A DNA stretch of 64,000 bases from Amyelois transitella (taxonomy: Eukaryota > Arthropoda > Insecta > Lepidoptera > Pyralidae): assembly GCF_032362555.1 (NCBI RefSeq), contig NC_083522.1, positions 5,434,001 to 5,498,000 of the forward strand. The letters are read 5' to 3'. Shown here piece by piece: positions 31,085-42,858 of the stretch; the stretch's first letter is position 1; each line of letters opens with the position of its first letter. Under the pieces are notes generated by a model. That model ran no database searches. It saw nothing but the letters and a program-made list of their open reading frames with translations, and was not told the origin of the DNA. The position numbers and the translations under genes are program-made.

Positions 31085-33178
31085 TTATATGTACAAAACA
31101 TGAAGAGTGTTTATGTTCAAGAATAATAACAATGTAGGAGACGTTTCGAGATTTTTAAGAAATGTCAGAGCATGGTAAGGATCAAACCTGTTGACCGACA
31201 TCCGTATGTGTTACAGGTCAAGCAACTTGATTGCCTGAACCCTCATAATACTCCAGATCTGCAGGTCATATGAAAACCAGTTCGATATAACAATCGATAG
31301 TAAATCAACGGCTGTAATATGTTATGTGATTGAAGGCAATATAAAAAGAAGGTGTTTTCACTATATTATATAAAAAAATTGTGAATAAAATTATGAAATA
31401 AGCAAGGTTTCTGATTTATGCTTGAGATAGGTAATGAAATCTGTAAAGTGATAAGGAAAGTCAAAATCACACCTAAGGTAGACTATTCGAATAACAATTA
31501 CCTACATTTGTGATCGATTTCCTTAAGCGTGTCTCGTAAACCTACTTGTCATTCGAAACGGATTCGCAAATCGCGTTGCTATCGACTGTCCGATCCATCA
31601 AGTATCGATAGTTTCAAAGTGCCATCACGGACTCTTATTTATATTCACTTCAGGTACTACTTTCTCGAAAAAAAAACAGGCTAACATTTGGCATATCTAT
31701 TTGCTGATCTTAAAAACTACTCATAACATGCATGAAACTCATTTAAGTATGAAGAGTAGACATAGTATGTTACTTCGTTTGCGGCTAATGATTCAATCTG
31801 GTAACTAGGTTTTTCTGGACTAGTCACTTTGAAAGCTACTATAAAATCACAGAAACCAGGATAGTAATACATTTTTGTGTGCGAAACAAATTAAAAATAG
31901 GAATAGGTCTCTTCGTATTTCTGATTTATTCATACCCACTCCATCGTTACTCATGATAGCTACCATGATAGCATGCTTTGCATAATAACATGTGGTAGGA
32001 ATATGCTTCGACATTATACAGTTACCCCTGACTTCTGCACGCACATAATTAGGTTTGCGTTGCATCTCCGATCCACCAAGTTATCTTTCACTGACATTTT
32101 AAGTTTACTTAATCCAGTTACAACGTAGAATAACAAGAGATATTCCCACGCACCCGCTTTTCGTATTTGGGATACAGTCTGATATATGCTTGAGATAGAA
32201 TAATGCAATTTATTAGATCTGAAAAGATTTTTTGTAATAATTACGATTATTTTAAAAATACTCCTTTTATATATATTTCTTTTTGTAATTAATAAATCCA
32301 AAAGACAACACTTATGATTGGATGGACGAAACTTTCTCCTTGAAAGATATAATTAATTACTATTTTGTAGATGTAACTTGAGCAAATTTTTTTTCTCCGT
32401 TATTTTTACATATACATTATACAATTAGAAAAATTTACCACTGTCTAAGCCATTTTTTAAAGTAAGTCAAATATTATGGCATTTAGAAAAACGCTTTCCT
32501 GCGCTACACAAAGCCTTAGCCCGCATTTGACCTTAGCCACCAGATTTGCAAAATTCGCCCACTTGTCTGCGGTTTACATCACGCCATTTCATCTAAACCA
32601 AATGTGTTATTGTTTTAACTCGTGCGCCGTTTTATGGTACCAGCATAGCTCGGGCTTTACCGTAAAGCCTTATTCGGAGTTGATGTGGTTAGCTTTGAAA
32701 ACCTTGTCGGTCACTGGTCTCGTCGTGATTTTGTAGAATCTTTTATTAGGTGCCCGCGACTTCGTTCCCCGTAAATGTGACACACAGATTGCCGACCGAT
32801 TGACGCCGTAAATGTGACAGGTTGGTCTTAAATAGATCCCCCATATCGAATTTTTGGCAATATCGTTCAAGTACAGGACATCCGCCAGTTACTGTTTTAT
32901 TATATGTATGGAATTTCAGCTTTTGATCTGAAGTTACTCTCGTGTCATAATTTATCATTTCTTACTCTAAATTATATGTTACTCCATTACTTTAAAGGAA
33001 GAGAGACTTAATTGCCACTTAGACGTCGTATTATTGATCAATACCCTGGAATGATTTTAATCGTTAAAATTTATAGGCTACCTATAAAGTTTCAGTTTGC
33101 TTTATACAGCACCTAGCTTTCTCGTGTACTGTTCGTACCTTTATTTTAAATCTACTGAATCTTGAAATTTGACGTATC
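31085..33178. other. Intergenic, with repeat-like but unassigned stretches
   Basis: No supported gene. About 32490-32830 is less AT-rich than its surroundings, contains GCCCGCGACTTCGTTCCCCG (a phrase typical of lepidopteran repeats) and repeats CCGTAAATGTGACA twice (near 32769 and 32807). The long plus-strand frame at 32476-32736 does not look like a protein. About 31181-31205 carries a weak B-box-like motif. Confidence 0.45.
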
Positions 33179-33295
33179 TATACTTATAATAAATCTGTAG
33201 AGAGGTCAATTCTGTACATTGAATATATTTTCAAAATAACTATCAGGGGGTGATTAGTGATCGATACTGATGCCAAAAATGCAATCAGGAAAAAT

Positions 33296-33336
<41 letters not shown>

Positions 33337-33620
33337 ATGTTCTTTATAGAAACAAAAACTACTTGACGGATTTTAACGAAACTTGGTACAGTTATTCTTC
33401 ATACTCCTGAGCAGGTTATAGTATACTTTTTATTACGCTACAATCACTAGGAGAAGAGCAGTGAAAGGAAATGTTGGGAAAACGGGAGAAGTTACTTGAT
33501 TTTTTAAGCTTCCGTCGCGTGTGCAGCCTTAATGGTTAAAGATACAGCGAAACCATGTATAACGGAAATATACTACATAAAATTATTAAAAAAATATCCC
33601 AAGACAACATAAGTCTATCT
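33179..33620 (+). repeat. Lepidopteran interspersed repeat with (TGTC)n core, probably Helitron-derived
   Basis: From TCTATACTTATAATAAATC through AGAGGTCAATTCTGTACA, GATCGATACTGATGCC and the TGTC microsatellite to GTTGGGAAAACGGGAGAAG, the order of motifs matches a repeat family I recall as common in butterflies and moths. The right end is unclear. It resembles non-autonomous Helitrons by its start and by the neighbouring copy at 34634, but no CTRR end was found. Confidence 0.45.
33298..33338. repeat. (TGTC)n microsatellite
   Basis: About ten tandem TGTC units end in TGTATG. It lies inside the interspersed repeat above, where such cores are usual and variable in length. Confidence 0.85.
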
Positions 33621-33879
33621 TTTATGGTTGACTCACAATAACACGTGTAATTCCTAATAGCTTAGCAGTTCGGAGATTTCTGATTATATTTCTTTACTCT
33701 GATGTTTATAATACCAATAACACTCACACTCATTCATAATTCTTAAAAATTAATATAAGTACCTATTCAATAAAAAAAGAATGATCGAAATCGGTATAGA
33801 AACACCAAACTTATACATGAAATAAAATACCCTAACAAGCCATCGCGCGTAAATACTGAATCATGCTATAAGGATTATT

Positions 33880-34515
33880 TTTGCGTAACGGTTGCCGCGC
33901 TCGACGCGGCTAGCGGAGGCAGGGTATAAAAGGGGCTGGAGGCGAGCGCAAGCTTCATGACCAAGGCAGCCAGGGGGAGACTTCACGCAGTTCTCTCTTC
34001 CAGCCTCCCCCTGAGGACGAAGCTCGGGATCTACCAAACGTACGTAAGATCCCGCCTCACGTACGCGGCCCCGGTGTGGTACGCATTCTGCTCTGAGACC
34101 AACAGGAGAAGACTCAGAGCCCAAGAGAACCAAAGTTTCGGAGCCCCGCGCTACGTGAGGAACTCGACGATGCTCAGGGACTTGAAGTGGGAGAACCTAG
34201 ATATTCGAGAGGGCGGACGCGTCATCACACAGCCACCTGCGCGGCATCGCGCCGCTCCACTCCGCTCCCTCCGGGCCGTCGTGTGAAACCCTCCCCTCGC
34301 TGCCTTGCGGCTGACGTCGTCGACCAGTGACGACGCCGCCGCTGATGGGAACTCCCAGTGTATGAAGTCGTGAAGACCCAGGCCGTCACGGCCGCCCCAT
34401 CGACCCGCCTACAGTCGTAGGCAGCGATGATGCCATTGAAGAGGGCCAAAAGCCCTGAACAATCTACTCCGACTCCACTAAGGGAGTATGGGAGTCTTCC
34501 CACGGCAAGACAGTA
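33880..34515 (+). mobile_element. 5'-truncated non-LTR retrotransposon (LINE), reverse transcriptase C terminus
   Basis: A GC-rich block in AT-rich DNA. Plus-strand codons from about 33957 read SSLPLRTKLGIYQTYVRSRL, then TYAAPVWYAFC, RRLRAQEN and APRYVRNSTMLRDL. This is the thumb-side pattern at the end of jockey/CR1-type reverse transcriptases (LPLRNKL..Y.TYIRP..TYA...W). The frame then runs into a GC-rich 3' part with no protein similarity, up to about 34515. The polymerase core and endonuclease are absent, so the copy is dead on arrival. The exact clade is not certain. Confidence 0.7.
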
Positions 34516-34633
34516 TTGCACAGGCGTTTCAACTTTATTTTCATTTCTGTTTCTTTTGTAAGTTGTAGGTACATATTTCTGGTTATAATTCTATTAGAAG
34601 ATTTTTTTTACTTTAAATAGGCACTTAGAATTG

Positions 34634-34916
34634 TCTATACTAATATTATAAAACTGAAGAGTTTGTTTGTTTTTTTTAATGTGCTAATCTCAAGAACTAC
34701 TGGTTCGATTTGAAAGATTATTTTTGTATTGAATAGACCATTTATCGAGGAAGGCTTTAGGCTATATAACGTCTGGATGCAACTATTAAACTATTAGGAG
34801 CGAAGAAATAATGGAAAATGTGAAAAAAAGGAAGGATCGTGGAAGGAGCATCCTTGAGGGCTTCAATGATGCCCAAAATAACTATTCCACGCGGACGAAG
34901 TCGCAGGCACAGCTAG
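34634..34916 (+). mobile_element. Non-autonomous Helitron-like element (Lep1 type)
   Basis: The unit starts TCTATACTAATATTATAAA and ends GCGGACGAAGTCGCAGGCAC plus AGCTAG, then T. TC at the left and CTAG at the right with a T following fit Helitron ends, though the base before TC is G rather than A. Internal phrases (CTACTGGTTCGATTTGAAAG, GACCATTTATCGAGGAAGGC, CTTGAGGGCTTCAATGATGC) match a very abundant lepidopteran repeat from memory. It has no coding capacity. Confidence 0.65.
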
Positions 34917-36580
34917 TATATAATAAAAAGGCAATATTAAGCTTAGCAACGTAATAAACGTTGAAGTATACATATCTAAGTATAGATTTTCGTGGTTTAT
35001 TTTCTTATGCCGGAAATAGCAACTTTGCCTCCTTTACAATTATCAAAAAATATTTTAGGCTGCCAAAGTCACATAATATCTAAGTCTTGAATGTAAGTAC
35101 ATAGGTCTACTAATAATATAGCCATAAATATTGAGTGCCTATTGACTTTATTCGGTGTTCCTCACCAGTGTTGAGCAAATTTACCTACCTACTAGATTAA
35201 ACATCATGTTCTCGTATTATTAGTTTACGAGTATTAAGCGGGAGGAAACATAACACGTGTGTAGAGTGGAGTGATGAAAAATTTTGAATAGGAAAAAAAT
35301 TATGTTTCTTAATATTTAGTAAAACTGTGATATATACAATCGACGCCGTAATTATTTTTATTGGTTTATTAATTAAGTAGGTGCTCAAGGAACACGAAGA
35401 CGGAACGGTTATACATACAAAATTACTCTCATTTTATTCATACGTCCTTATTAATTTTAGTTTTTCCAATAAAGAAATTAAAAAACGAATGGATCGATTT
35501 TTCATTATTTCGGCAAAGGCTATTTCAAATTACGAAAATTCCTACAGGAATAAAGCCCTGACTAAAACAAAGTTCAGTGACTAATAATTTTATTCGTTTG
35601 TCAATCATGCGAACTGTAAGGTGGTCATTAAAAACACACACGCACAAATATACTGCTAAAAGTGAACATTATTTATTCACTGCACACGGTTTTGGATAGA
35701 AAAGTAACAAAAGATGCGGCTGACTGACAAATCATGGAAATAGTTTTATATTATTTTAATTTGCTTATGACCCAATTACTTCATTTTAATTATGAATATA
35801 ACAGAATGAAACCAAATCGACGGCTAAAATAAAATGAAAAATATAGCTTCTTTTGCTTAAAAAATCTTTTATTTTGTTTAATCGACCCAGCTTAATCAAA
35901 TGCCCGATTTACGAAAATACAGACTAAAATACAGCTTAAGTTTCCTTACAAGTTTTAAATTTATTAACATGGTCGTGCCTTTATTTATTAGAACTAATAA
36001 CTTAATGTATAGAGAATATTTAAAGTAGGTATTGAAGCTGTTAAGATATCAATTAAGGCTAATCGGTTCTGCTAGCAACATTCAAAATATTTATTATACT
36101 TAAGTTCATGATGTATAGTTTTTTTGAATGGGTGCTATTTAAACTTGATCATATAACTATTTAGACTGTTATTTCAGTTTCTTATAATTTGCGGCATTAT
36201 CTTAATTTACTTAGAAGTCACTGCCAGCTAACACGATTAGAAAAAACAAAACACTTAATAAGAATCATTATATACATATTTACGTGCGAAATTGATTATT
36301 TTAATATTTGAATTGTCCATAATTTACGACGCATGCAGATATTGTCTGGCTAGTTGTATATCCTTGATGATCCGTGGATGGTCCTTAATAATTGTTGAAG
36401 TCAATTTTAACTTGATATAAAATTATAAGTGTTTTTGATATTTAATCTCCAAATCCTATTTTCAATTATTCTGCCACATTACACACTCATTAATACACTT
36501 CATCAAAAGTTCAATGAATTATAGCAACTAAATGAAGACTAGTTTAACGGTACAAACGAGAGATATCAACGCACACTTAC
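34917..36580. other. Intergenic, AT-rich, nothing recognised
   Basis: No conserved reading frame, repeat or structured RNA was seen in this stretch on either strand. Confidence 0.5.
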
Positions 36581-36830
36581 CTCTTAACTCAACTTGTTGT
36601 AAAATAATCACTAATATTATTTGTCCTGTGTCCTTAACCGCCTGTTTCACATAAATCACTGAATCCTTTACACATTCACCGTCGATTTCAGGTAAATGTA
36701 CATTTGTGCCAAAATTTCCCAAGATCGGAATCCTTTTCACTGTTATGTCACGTTCGTCCTCCAGTCCTTGAGTGTCTGTTATTTCTTCGACAACTCAGTT
36801 TGTATTCTACAATTCAACTCTCCTGTCGAA
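36581..36830 (-). other. Possible untranslated first exon on the minus strand
   Basis: The minus strand has a strong donor (GTTGAGTTAAGAG followed by GTAAGTGTGC) at 36581/36580. Upstream of it, to about 37165, the DNA is clearly less AT-rich with CpG pairs, as at many insect promoters. The open codons here (for example NFGTNVHLPEIDGECVKD) lack a good ATG context, so an untranslated exon is more likely than coding. One candidate target is the DM4/12 gene, whose first coding exon begins with an acceptor at 28897; this is speculation. Confidence 0.3.
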
Positions 36831-39800
36831 TTGAAATGCGCGGCGCGTCCTCAACTTTCTGTTTGAAACAATGCAGCGTTGGGCCTAGGGGTGTCTTTGT
36901 TGGCGCCATTGGGTTCATAACATAGGGTAATGTCACGAATTTCTTTCTTAATGAGCGTCTGCGAATGGCGTTCGTTGGCGCGTGTGTACCGGTACTGAAT
37001 GCTGGCTGTACCGGCTGTACGTAATCGTTCGACGTCGCCTCGCCAGTTGGCCACTGGGTTAGCAGCGCTCCTTTTCCTGCAATCTTAATAGGTGATATGC
37101 GACGTAGACGGCTGTTGGCTTTGAGGTCACCAGGAAAATAAATTTCGTACATAATTACACGCATTGTTCACTCTGTCTGATATTTTTAGCTGGCTCATAT
37201 TTAATTTATACCCTGTAATAAAAATTTTGCCATTTATAACCCTAACACCCGTAAAAGATTACAATTTATACTTCATAGTCCAAATTTTTCATTTGCCTTA
37301 AAAATTGTCATCGCTAACTTAGTATAAAATTCCTTTCGTATTATGTGAAACAATTTATATGGGATCCTTTATTTGAGCATCATATTATACAGATAATATT
37401 TCTTATCTTATATTATTAAATTCAAGTCTCAACCAGACACAGCCTCAGTAAAGCTACGAAAAGTGGGTGTTCCGGATAATCGCGTTAACGACATTGCAAT
37501 GAACACGTTTATGGCCTTTATCGTATCATTTGTAGGTGTTAATTTATTGAATTTAAGATTTTTATGATATTAACACATCAAGATTACAAGCATGGATCAG
37601 ATCGTTGAGGAAATTAATTAATTTTTGACACTTATAGTCGGTTCGGTTCCGTCTATTCAGTATCTAAACATTCCGTTCAGATTGTTGTAGCAAGTAGGTA
37701 ACGTTGAAATTATCACCATGCGTATGAAAGCACAGTACCTAATAGCTTCAACTATTGGTGTTATATAAGCTTTTCTCATGAGAAAAGTTTAATTATTTAC
37801 TGCATAAACTCGAAATGACTATGACTAGTTTTCTAACGCTTTTATTCGTTGAATGAGCTAAAACGTTAATTAAAACGTATTGCACTTACTGTGCCCACTA
37901 AAATTGATGTCTATTGGTTTTCCTGCCTACGCCATTTAAAAGAATACAAGGCTACTAGTGAAGAAAGTATCAAACGTTGTAGCGAACCCTGAGCTCCTCT
38001 CGAAAAAGGTTAGGACGCATCTGAAACTAAAGCCAGGAGAATAAACAAATACACAGGATATCAGAGATTAATTAACGTTACTGTGTCATCAGCACTGTCA
38101 ATGATACTTAATCGAAAGTAACCAAGCTCATATACCATATAGATGGGAGATTGTCCTGCAGAACTAGGTCGGAACGTTTCGTGACGAACAAGTAACGTAT
38201 TTCATAAATACTCGGTGACAATAGTAATTACTATACACGATCAAGATATCAGTTATGCGGTGTTAGGAAATCCGGAAGAATCTTATCATGACTGGTCATT
38301 TATTTTCATAAAAAAACATTAAGAATTGTCTAAGGTTTTATTTTTATTATATTATATTATATATTTTTATTAAATTTGAACTATCTGCAAATGGGGTCTT
38401 TTCTAAATAGTAAAATTCAGAAATTTTTCTGCACTTAGATCACAGATTTCGAATTAAATCTGTAACAGTGATGTTTTCTTCCCGATGTAAAACACTTTTC
38501 GATGTTGCAAATATTTGGTTTTTAGGTTACTCGTAGCTTCGTACTTAGACCGACGAGCCAGGTTAAGCGCAGGAATTCAAAGGGCAAATCACTATTAGTC
38601 TTAATATCCTTTTACTTTCTGGGGATTTCATTTTAGTGCCAGGCTTTTAATATTTACAGAATACTTCTAGTTTATTCATTGTCGCTGTAGATAGACTACT
38701 TACTCATGCGTGTGATTATGTTACGTGTTTAGATGTAACGATCCGCGTTTAGTATTCTATTCAAATAAGTAATTATGTAAATTTTAAAACAAGTGCGCCA
38801 CTGTGTTTATTTTATTTATTTGGTAGGTTATAGCAGGGTGTTCTTTTAACTAAATTTTATAATAAAGAGGATTAAGCCAGAAATTCGTAACAGCGCCATA
38901 AAGCACAGTAACTTTTTATGCATCATTTAGTATCTAATGAATTGCTTTCTACCTAGCTGTTCTGATACCGATAAAAGAAATATTCTCTTTTATAAGTTAC
39001 CTGAGGTTCTTTTTAGATGAGCTAAACCAAAAAATATATCTGTGTTAAACCTCTGTCTACCCCATCCTCCGCAAAGAAGTGTTGATATTTATTCAATGTA
39101 TAAACTTTCAAAATCAAAAGACTAACATTTTTAGTTATGATCCTTTATGCTACTGATACTCTTGATATTGTTTACCACTTAAAATCAGCATAAAGATGCA
39201 ATTCAATTCAAGTGAAAAATAATCAATCCTGTAAAATATGGACCACTACACTGGCGACAGTGAATGATTTTCTATTTTCTTTTACAATTCTTGATTGAAT
39301 CTGTACTCCAATGTCCAATGAAGAGTAAGTTAGGAACAAAACTTAAAAGGCCAATTTGCAAAATGGTAATTTTACTGGCGGAACGAAACAGAACTCTGTT
39401 AATTCAGAATGAGTAGTTTCTAATTTAAACAAACGCTTAGAAACGTCAACCGGCACCTTACCCTGGAATATAAATAATGCATTTTACAATCGCATTGTTA
39501 TGTTAATTAATTTGGCCCACATCCTCATGGGGTGAAACTTTGTTTTGTATGCATTTGACAAGGGCGGTCATTTGTTTTGGCGACACAGATTTCACGAGAA
39601 GTGAGTTTCAGAGACTGCGTTTTATGAGGCAAATTTTAAAGCCACCGCTCTATCGTCATCAAAATATACTTTACGAAGTTGTTTCCAGTTTGGTTGGATT
39701 GCCTGATTGTCTGATAAGATAAATGATTTCGTCATAATATGGCATTTCGTGCTACGTAAGGCACGACGATGGGTCATTGTTGGTCCCGGTTGTGGCCTGG

Positions 39801-41153
39801 ACTGGTGGTCTATTTTTCGTATGTCTACCCAATAGATTTCAGCACAAGGAAAATATAAAGAATTTTATGTCAAGGATGCCTTCCGATTATGCCATTGAGC
39901 CATTGCCATTTGGAATTTTTAACTGCTTTTACCTACTAAGGTTTAAAAAGAATATGTTTTAGTAAAACTCTGGATGGTACATAAATAAATTGGGTAAACG
40001 ATGCAGAATTAAGTCGAATCACGTAGATATAGTTAGGACCGTTGAGATGAAATGCACTGATTTGCCAACTACTAGCAAATTTGAACTAGATTTTATGTTC
40101 ACTTGCCAAAATATTTGTATGTGAATATTGTACAAACTTTCGCCAGTGGAGCTGGATAATGGATATTTTGTGTAGTTGAAAAAGGTAATAAACCTAAGCC
40201 GACATTATACAAAACAACACGAGATCTTCAAGGAAAATATTAAAGTTTAACAGTTCAGAACTATCAAGGAGATCTACCTTCAAACACATCTCTTATTTAT
40301 AAATAAATCATTTGTTTAAAATATACGATCGCGTAGAACCCCATTCTCTTCACTGAAACTACAAATATAATCCTCCAGTAAAATGTGTCACTGACCCAAC
40401 CTTGGCTTGGAGCTACAAGAACTAGTTGCAAAACCAGAAGCGTCTTCCGCGAGAATTCAAGTCCCCTGACCCTAAGGAACAGCAAATGAAAGTGGAGCCA
40501 GACTTATATTTTGCGTGACTGTAAGTAGGTTAGCGTTGTCATTTCATTTCAAAATATCTATAGATTTCTATTACAATAGTTGCAAGGTATAGGTATATAT
40601 ACGTATAACATATTTTTTCATTTAAACTACTCGTATTTAAACACGTACAGCGATTCATAAAACATTAGATAATCTATTAGTAAAAGTTCTGCCTCATTAA
40701 AGTTGGTGCTTAATCTAAAATCTATTATTTTGTTCTCTTTTTATAAATTTAATTTTTACTTGAAGGTCAATAAAAAGCTTCAATAATGTTTTCGTTTTGA
40801 GCAATGTTAAGAAGTGCACTTAATGTGTCTAGGTCGGTCTATTATCGATGTAGAGTTCTCTAGACCGGAAAAACTTCTAGAAGTTCTATGAAAATATGCA
40901 CGAATCCAACCAGTCAGACTATAACTTTATACGCTAAATAATGTTGCGTTGGCAATCAAAATCAAGTGATTTTATGGTATGCCGTGGCCCGTGGGCCATA
41001 AATCAATTCTGGAAACGTGGATAATGTGAGAGATAGTAATGCTTTATTTAGAATGTAAATATGAAGTAATAGAGTTTAAGACGCATTACATTTGAGTTGA
41101 TTTGAGATTTGCAATAAAATTCGTATTTAATAATCGTGTACCTAGTGAACAGT

Positions 41154-41290
41154 GATAGATAGATAGATAAAACTCTTTATTGCACCATAAGAGTAAAACA
41201 TACGAAACAGCACAAAACAGACAGAGATTGTACAAAGGCGGACTTATCGCTAATGCAATCTCTTCCAGTCAACCTTTGGGATCCTATTTA
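41154..41290 (-). repeat. LINE 3'-tail fragment with (GATA)4
   Basis: A GATAGATAGATAGATA run is followed by AAACTCTTTATTGCACCA and then GGCGGACTTATCGCTAATGC and TTCCAGTCAACCTTTGGGA. Read on the minus strand, a body ends in a TATC simple repeat, as many non-LTR elements do. A second, shorter copy is at 17609-17658. Confidence 0.55.
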
Positions 41291-42115
41291 TTTTGGCTTA
41301 ACTTACAAGAAAAGCCAAAGCACTCTACCTACTCAATTCCTTCTTCGCATTTATTTATTAATATGAAAGTATCCCATACAAAACAAAAACATCTTGAGGC
41401 AGAGACATTAAAAACGTAGCTTATTAAAAAAATAAGAATTTAACTAATAATAAAATGAATGACCAACATTATTAATAATCACGTATCAAAATAAAATCAA
41501 GTAAGTTTATTTTCTTGTATATAAAACCTTTTATGGGGCACAAACCTTGTTTATCATCACTTGCAGAAAAGATCGCACCCCGCTTAGACGTATGAGCAGT
41601 TTTCAATGACGCATATAAACTTTAATTACATTGCAGTTAAGCGAGTCTTGATCTGCCGGATAGACTGCAGATGCTAACACGGTTACTATGATATCTTGCA
41701 TTTTAATATCAAAAGGGGAATACTCTTTAATTTTAATTTCTCTTTATTTACATACGTTTCGAGTTCTGCTGGTTCTATGTTTTTTATACTTATTTTGATT
41801 ATAGTAACTTAACGTGGTTTACTACTTCGAAATAAAAAGAAAAACTCATCTTACATTCTTAAATTAAAAAACCCGCAACATGCAACGCAATCGAATGCAG
41901 GAGAAAAGAGTTATAAAAACTTATTCTTACGAGCGGACTTAATTGCACGGATGATCAGCAAATTTATACTTACCTCGTCGCAGGCGTATCATCTGCGCTG
42001 CATTTTTCCTCACCTGTTTTACCGTTATCAGTACAGGTCCTAAAATACGGAGGCCTCGAAGCCCACTTATCCTTTGATAACTTTCTCGGATTCTACAAGT
42101 TTGTTTATATGGGAA

Positions 42116-42143
42116 GAGCAAGTTAAATCCATTTAACTTGCTC
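42116..42143. repeat. 13-bp hairpin with 2-base loop
   Basis: GAGCAAGTTAAAT at 42116-42128 pairs exactly with ATTTAACTTGCTC at 42131-42143. It lies about 715 bases before the NHL gene start. No function is suggested. Confidence 0.6.
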
Positions 42144-42858
42144 GATCACGACTATTTCTACCTAGTATAATAAGTGAGTTTAACCGTGTATTAATTTGTT
42201 CCGACTTAATTTCAAATTATAAATGCCAGAATACGTTTAAGATTTCAAGCGAGTCTGGAGAGAATTACTTAAATACGTCGTTTGTATGAACACCATATGG
42301 AGGTACTGAATAAGACATCTTGTTCTATGGTCGTCTTCTTCAATTTGCTAGCACCAGTCAGAAAAACCTTTACTGCGTGACCACAAATTCTACAAACCCA
42401 CAAATGGCGTCGTAAGGTGTAAAAGAGCCGCAGTATTATTGACAGGACTCATCCAAACAAATGTTGTTTCCAAAACATCGCAGAAATTTTTTGTATTAAG
42501 ATTCCAGTTTATTTTGGTTCTTTGGATAAACTACCAACCTAAGCCAGAACTGCCACTAGTGTCAAATTTTTGTAATTAAAAATTATCCTTTTTATATTCT
42601 TAATAGAGCACGAAATAAATTGATGAGATAATTACACCATTACGAGTAGGTTTGAGCAGAAAAAGCATTGTTTTTGAAAATGTAATATTTTTATTATAAT
42701 AACGTATCATTATAATTACCTTTTTATAGATAAATATCGTCCAGATTTTGAAAATACTTGATACAATATCACTAAATGCTTGATAAAGTTCGCTGATTAC
42801 TTAATCATTTGTTGTTTGTATTTCAATTTGAGTAGTAGTGGGAACACAGGGTGTGAAT

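Larger units (their letters stand above)
36831..42858. other. Long gene-poor interval
   Basis: About 36831-37165 is the CpG-richer block next to the possible exon. After that the sequence is AT-rich without supported genes. A LINE-tail fragment lies at 41154-41290 and a hairpin at 42116-42143. Another good minus-strand donor (CTGCGACGAG then GTAAGTATAA) occurs at 41974/41973. Open frames here are short and unlike proteins. The promoter of the NHL gene should be near the right end. Confidence 0.45.

Noticed and set aside
32476-32736. 86-codon plus-strand open frame
   Set aside because: No domain or codon pattern supports it, and it runs into a repeat-like GCCCGCGACTTCG stretch.
33298-33338. 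Tandem repeats as a CRISPR-like or satellite array
   Set aside because: Units are only 4 bases without spacers. It is a microsatellite inside an interspersed repeat.
34225-34521. 98-codon minus-strand frame
   Set aside because: It is antisense to the 3' part of a LINE fragment and owes its length to GC-rich sequence.
36814-37164. 116-codon minus-strand frame in the CpG-richer block
   Set aside because: The composition is promoter-like, the residues form no recognisable fold, and the strand has a donor downstream suited to an untranslated exon.
40297-40485. 62-codon minus-strand frame with a hydrophobic N-terminal part (KTLLVLQLVLVAPSQG)
   Set aside because: It looks like a signal peptide, but no cysteine-rich or conserved continuation and no acceptor or donor could be found.
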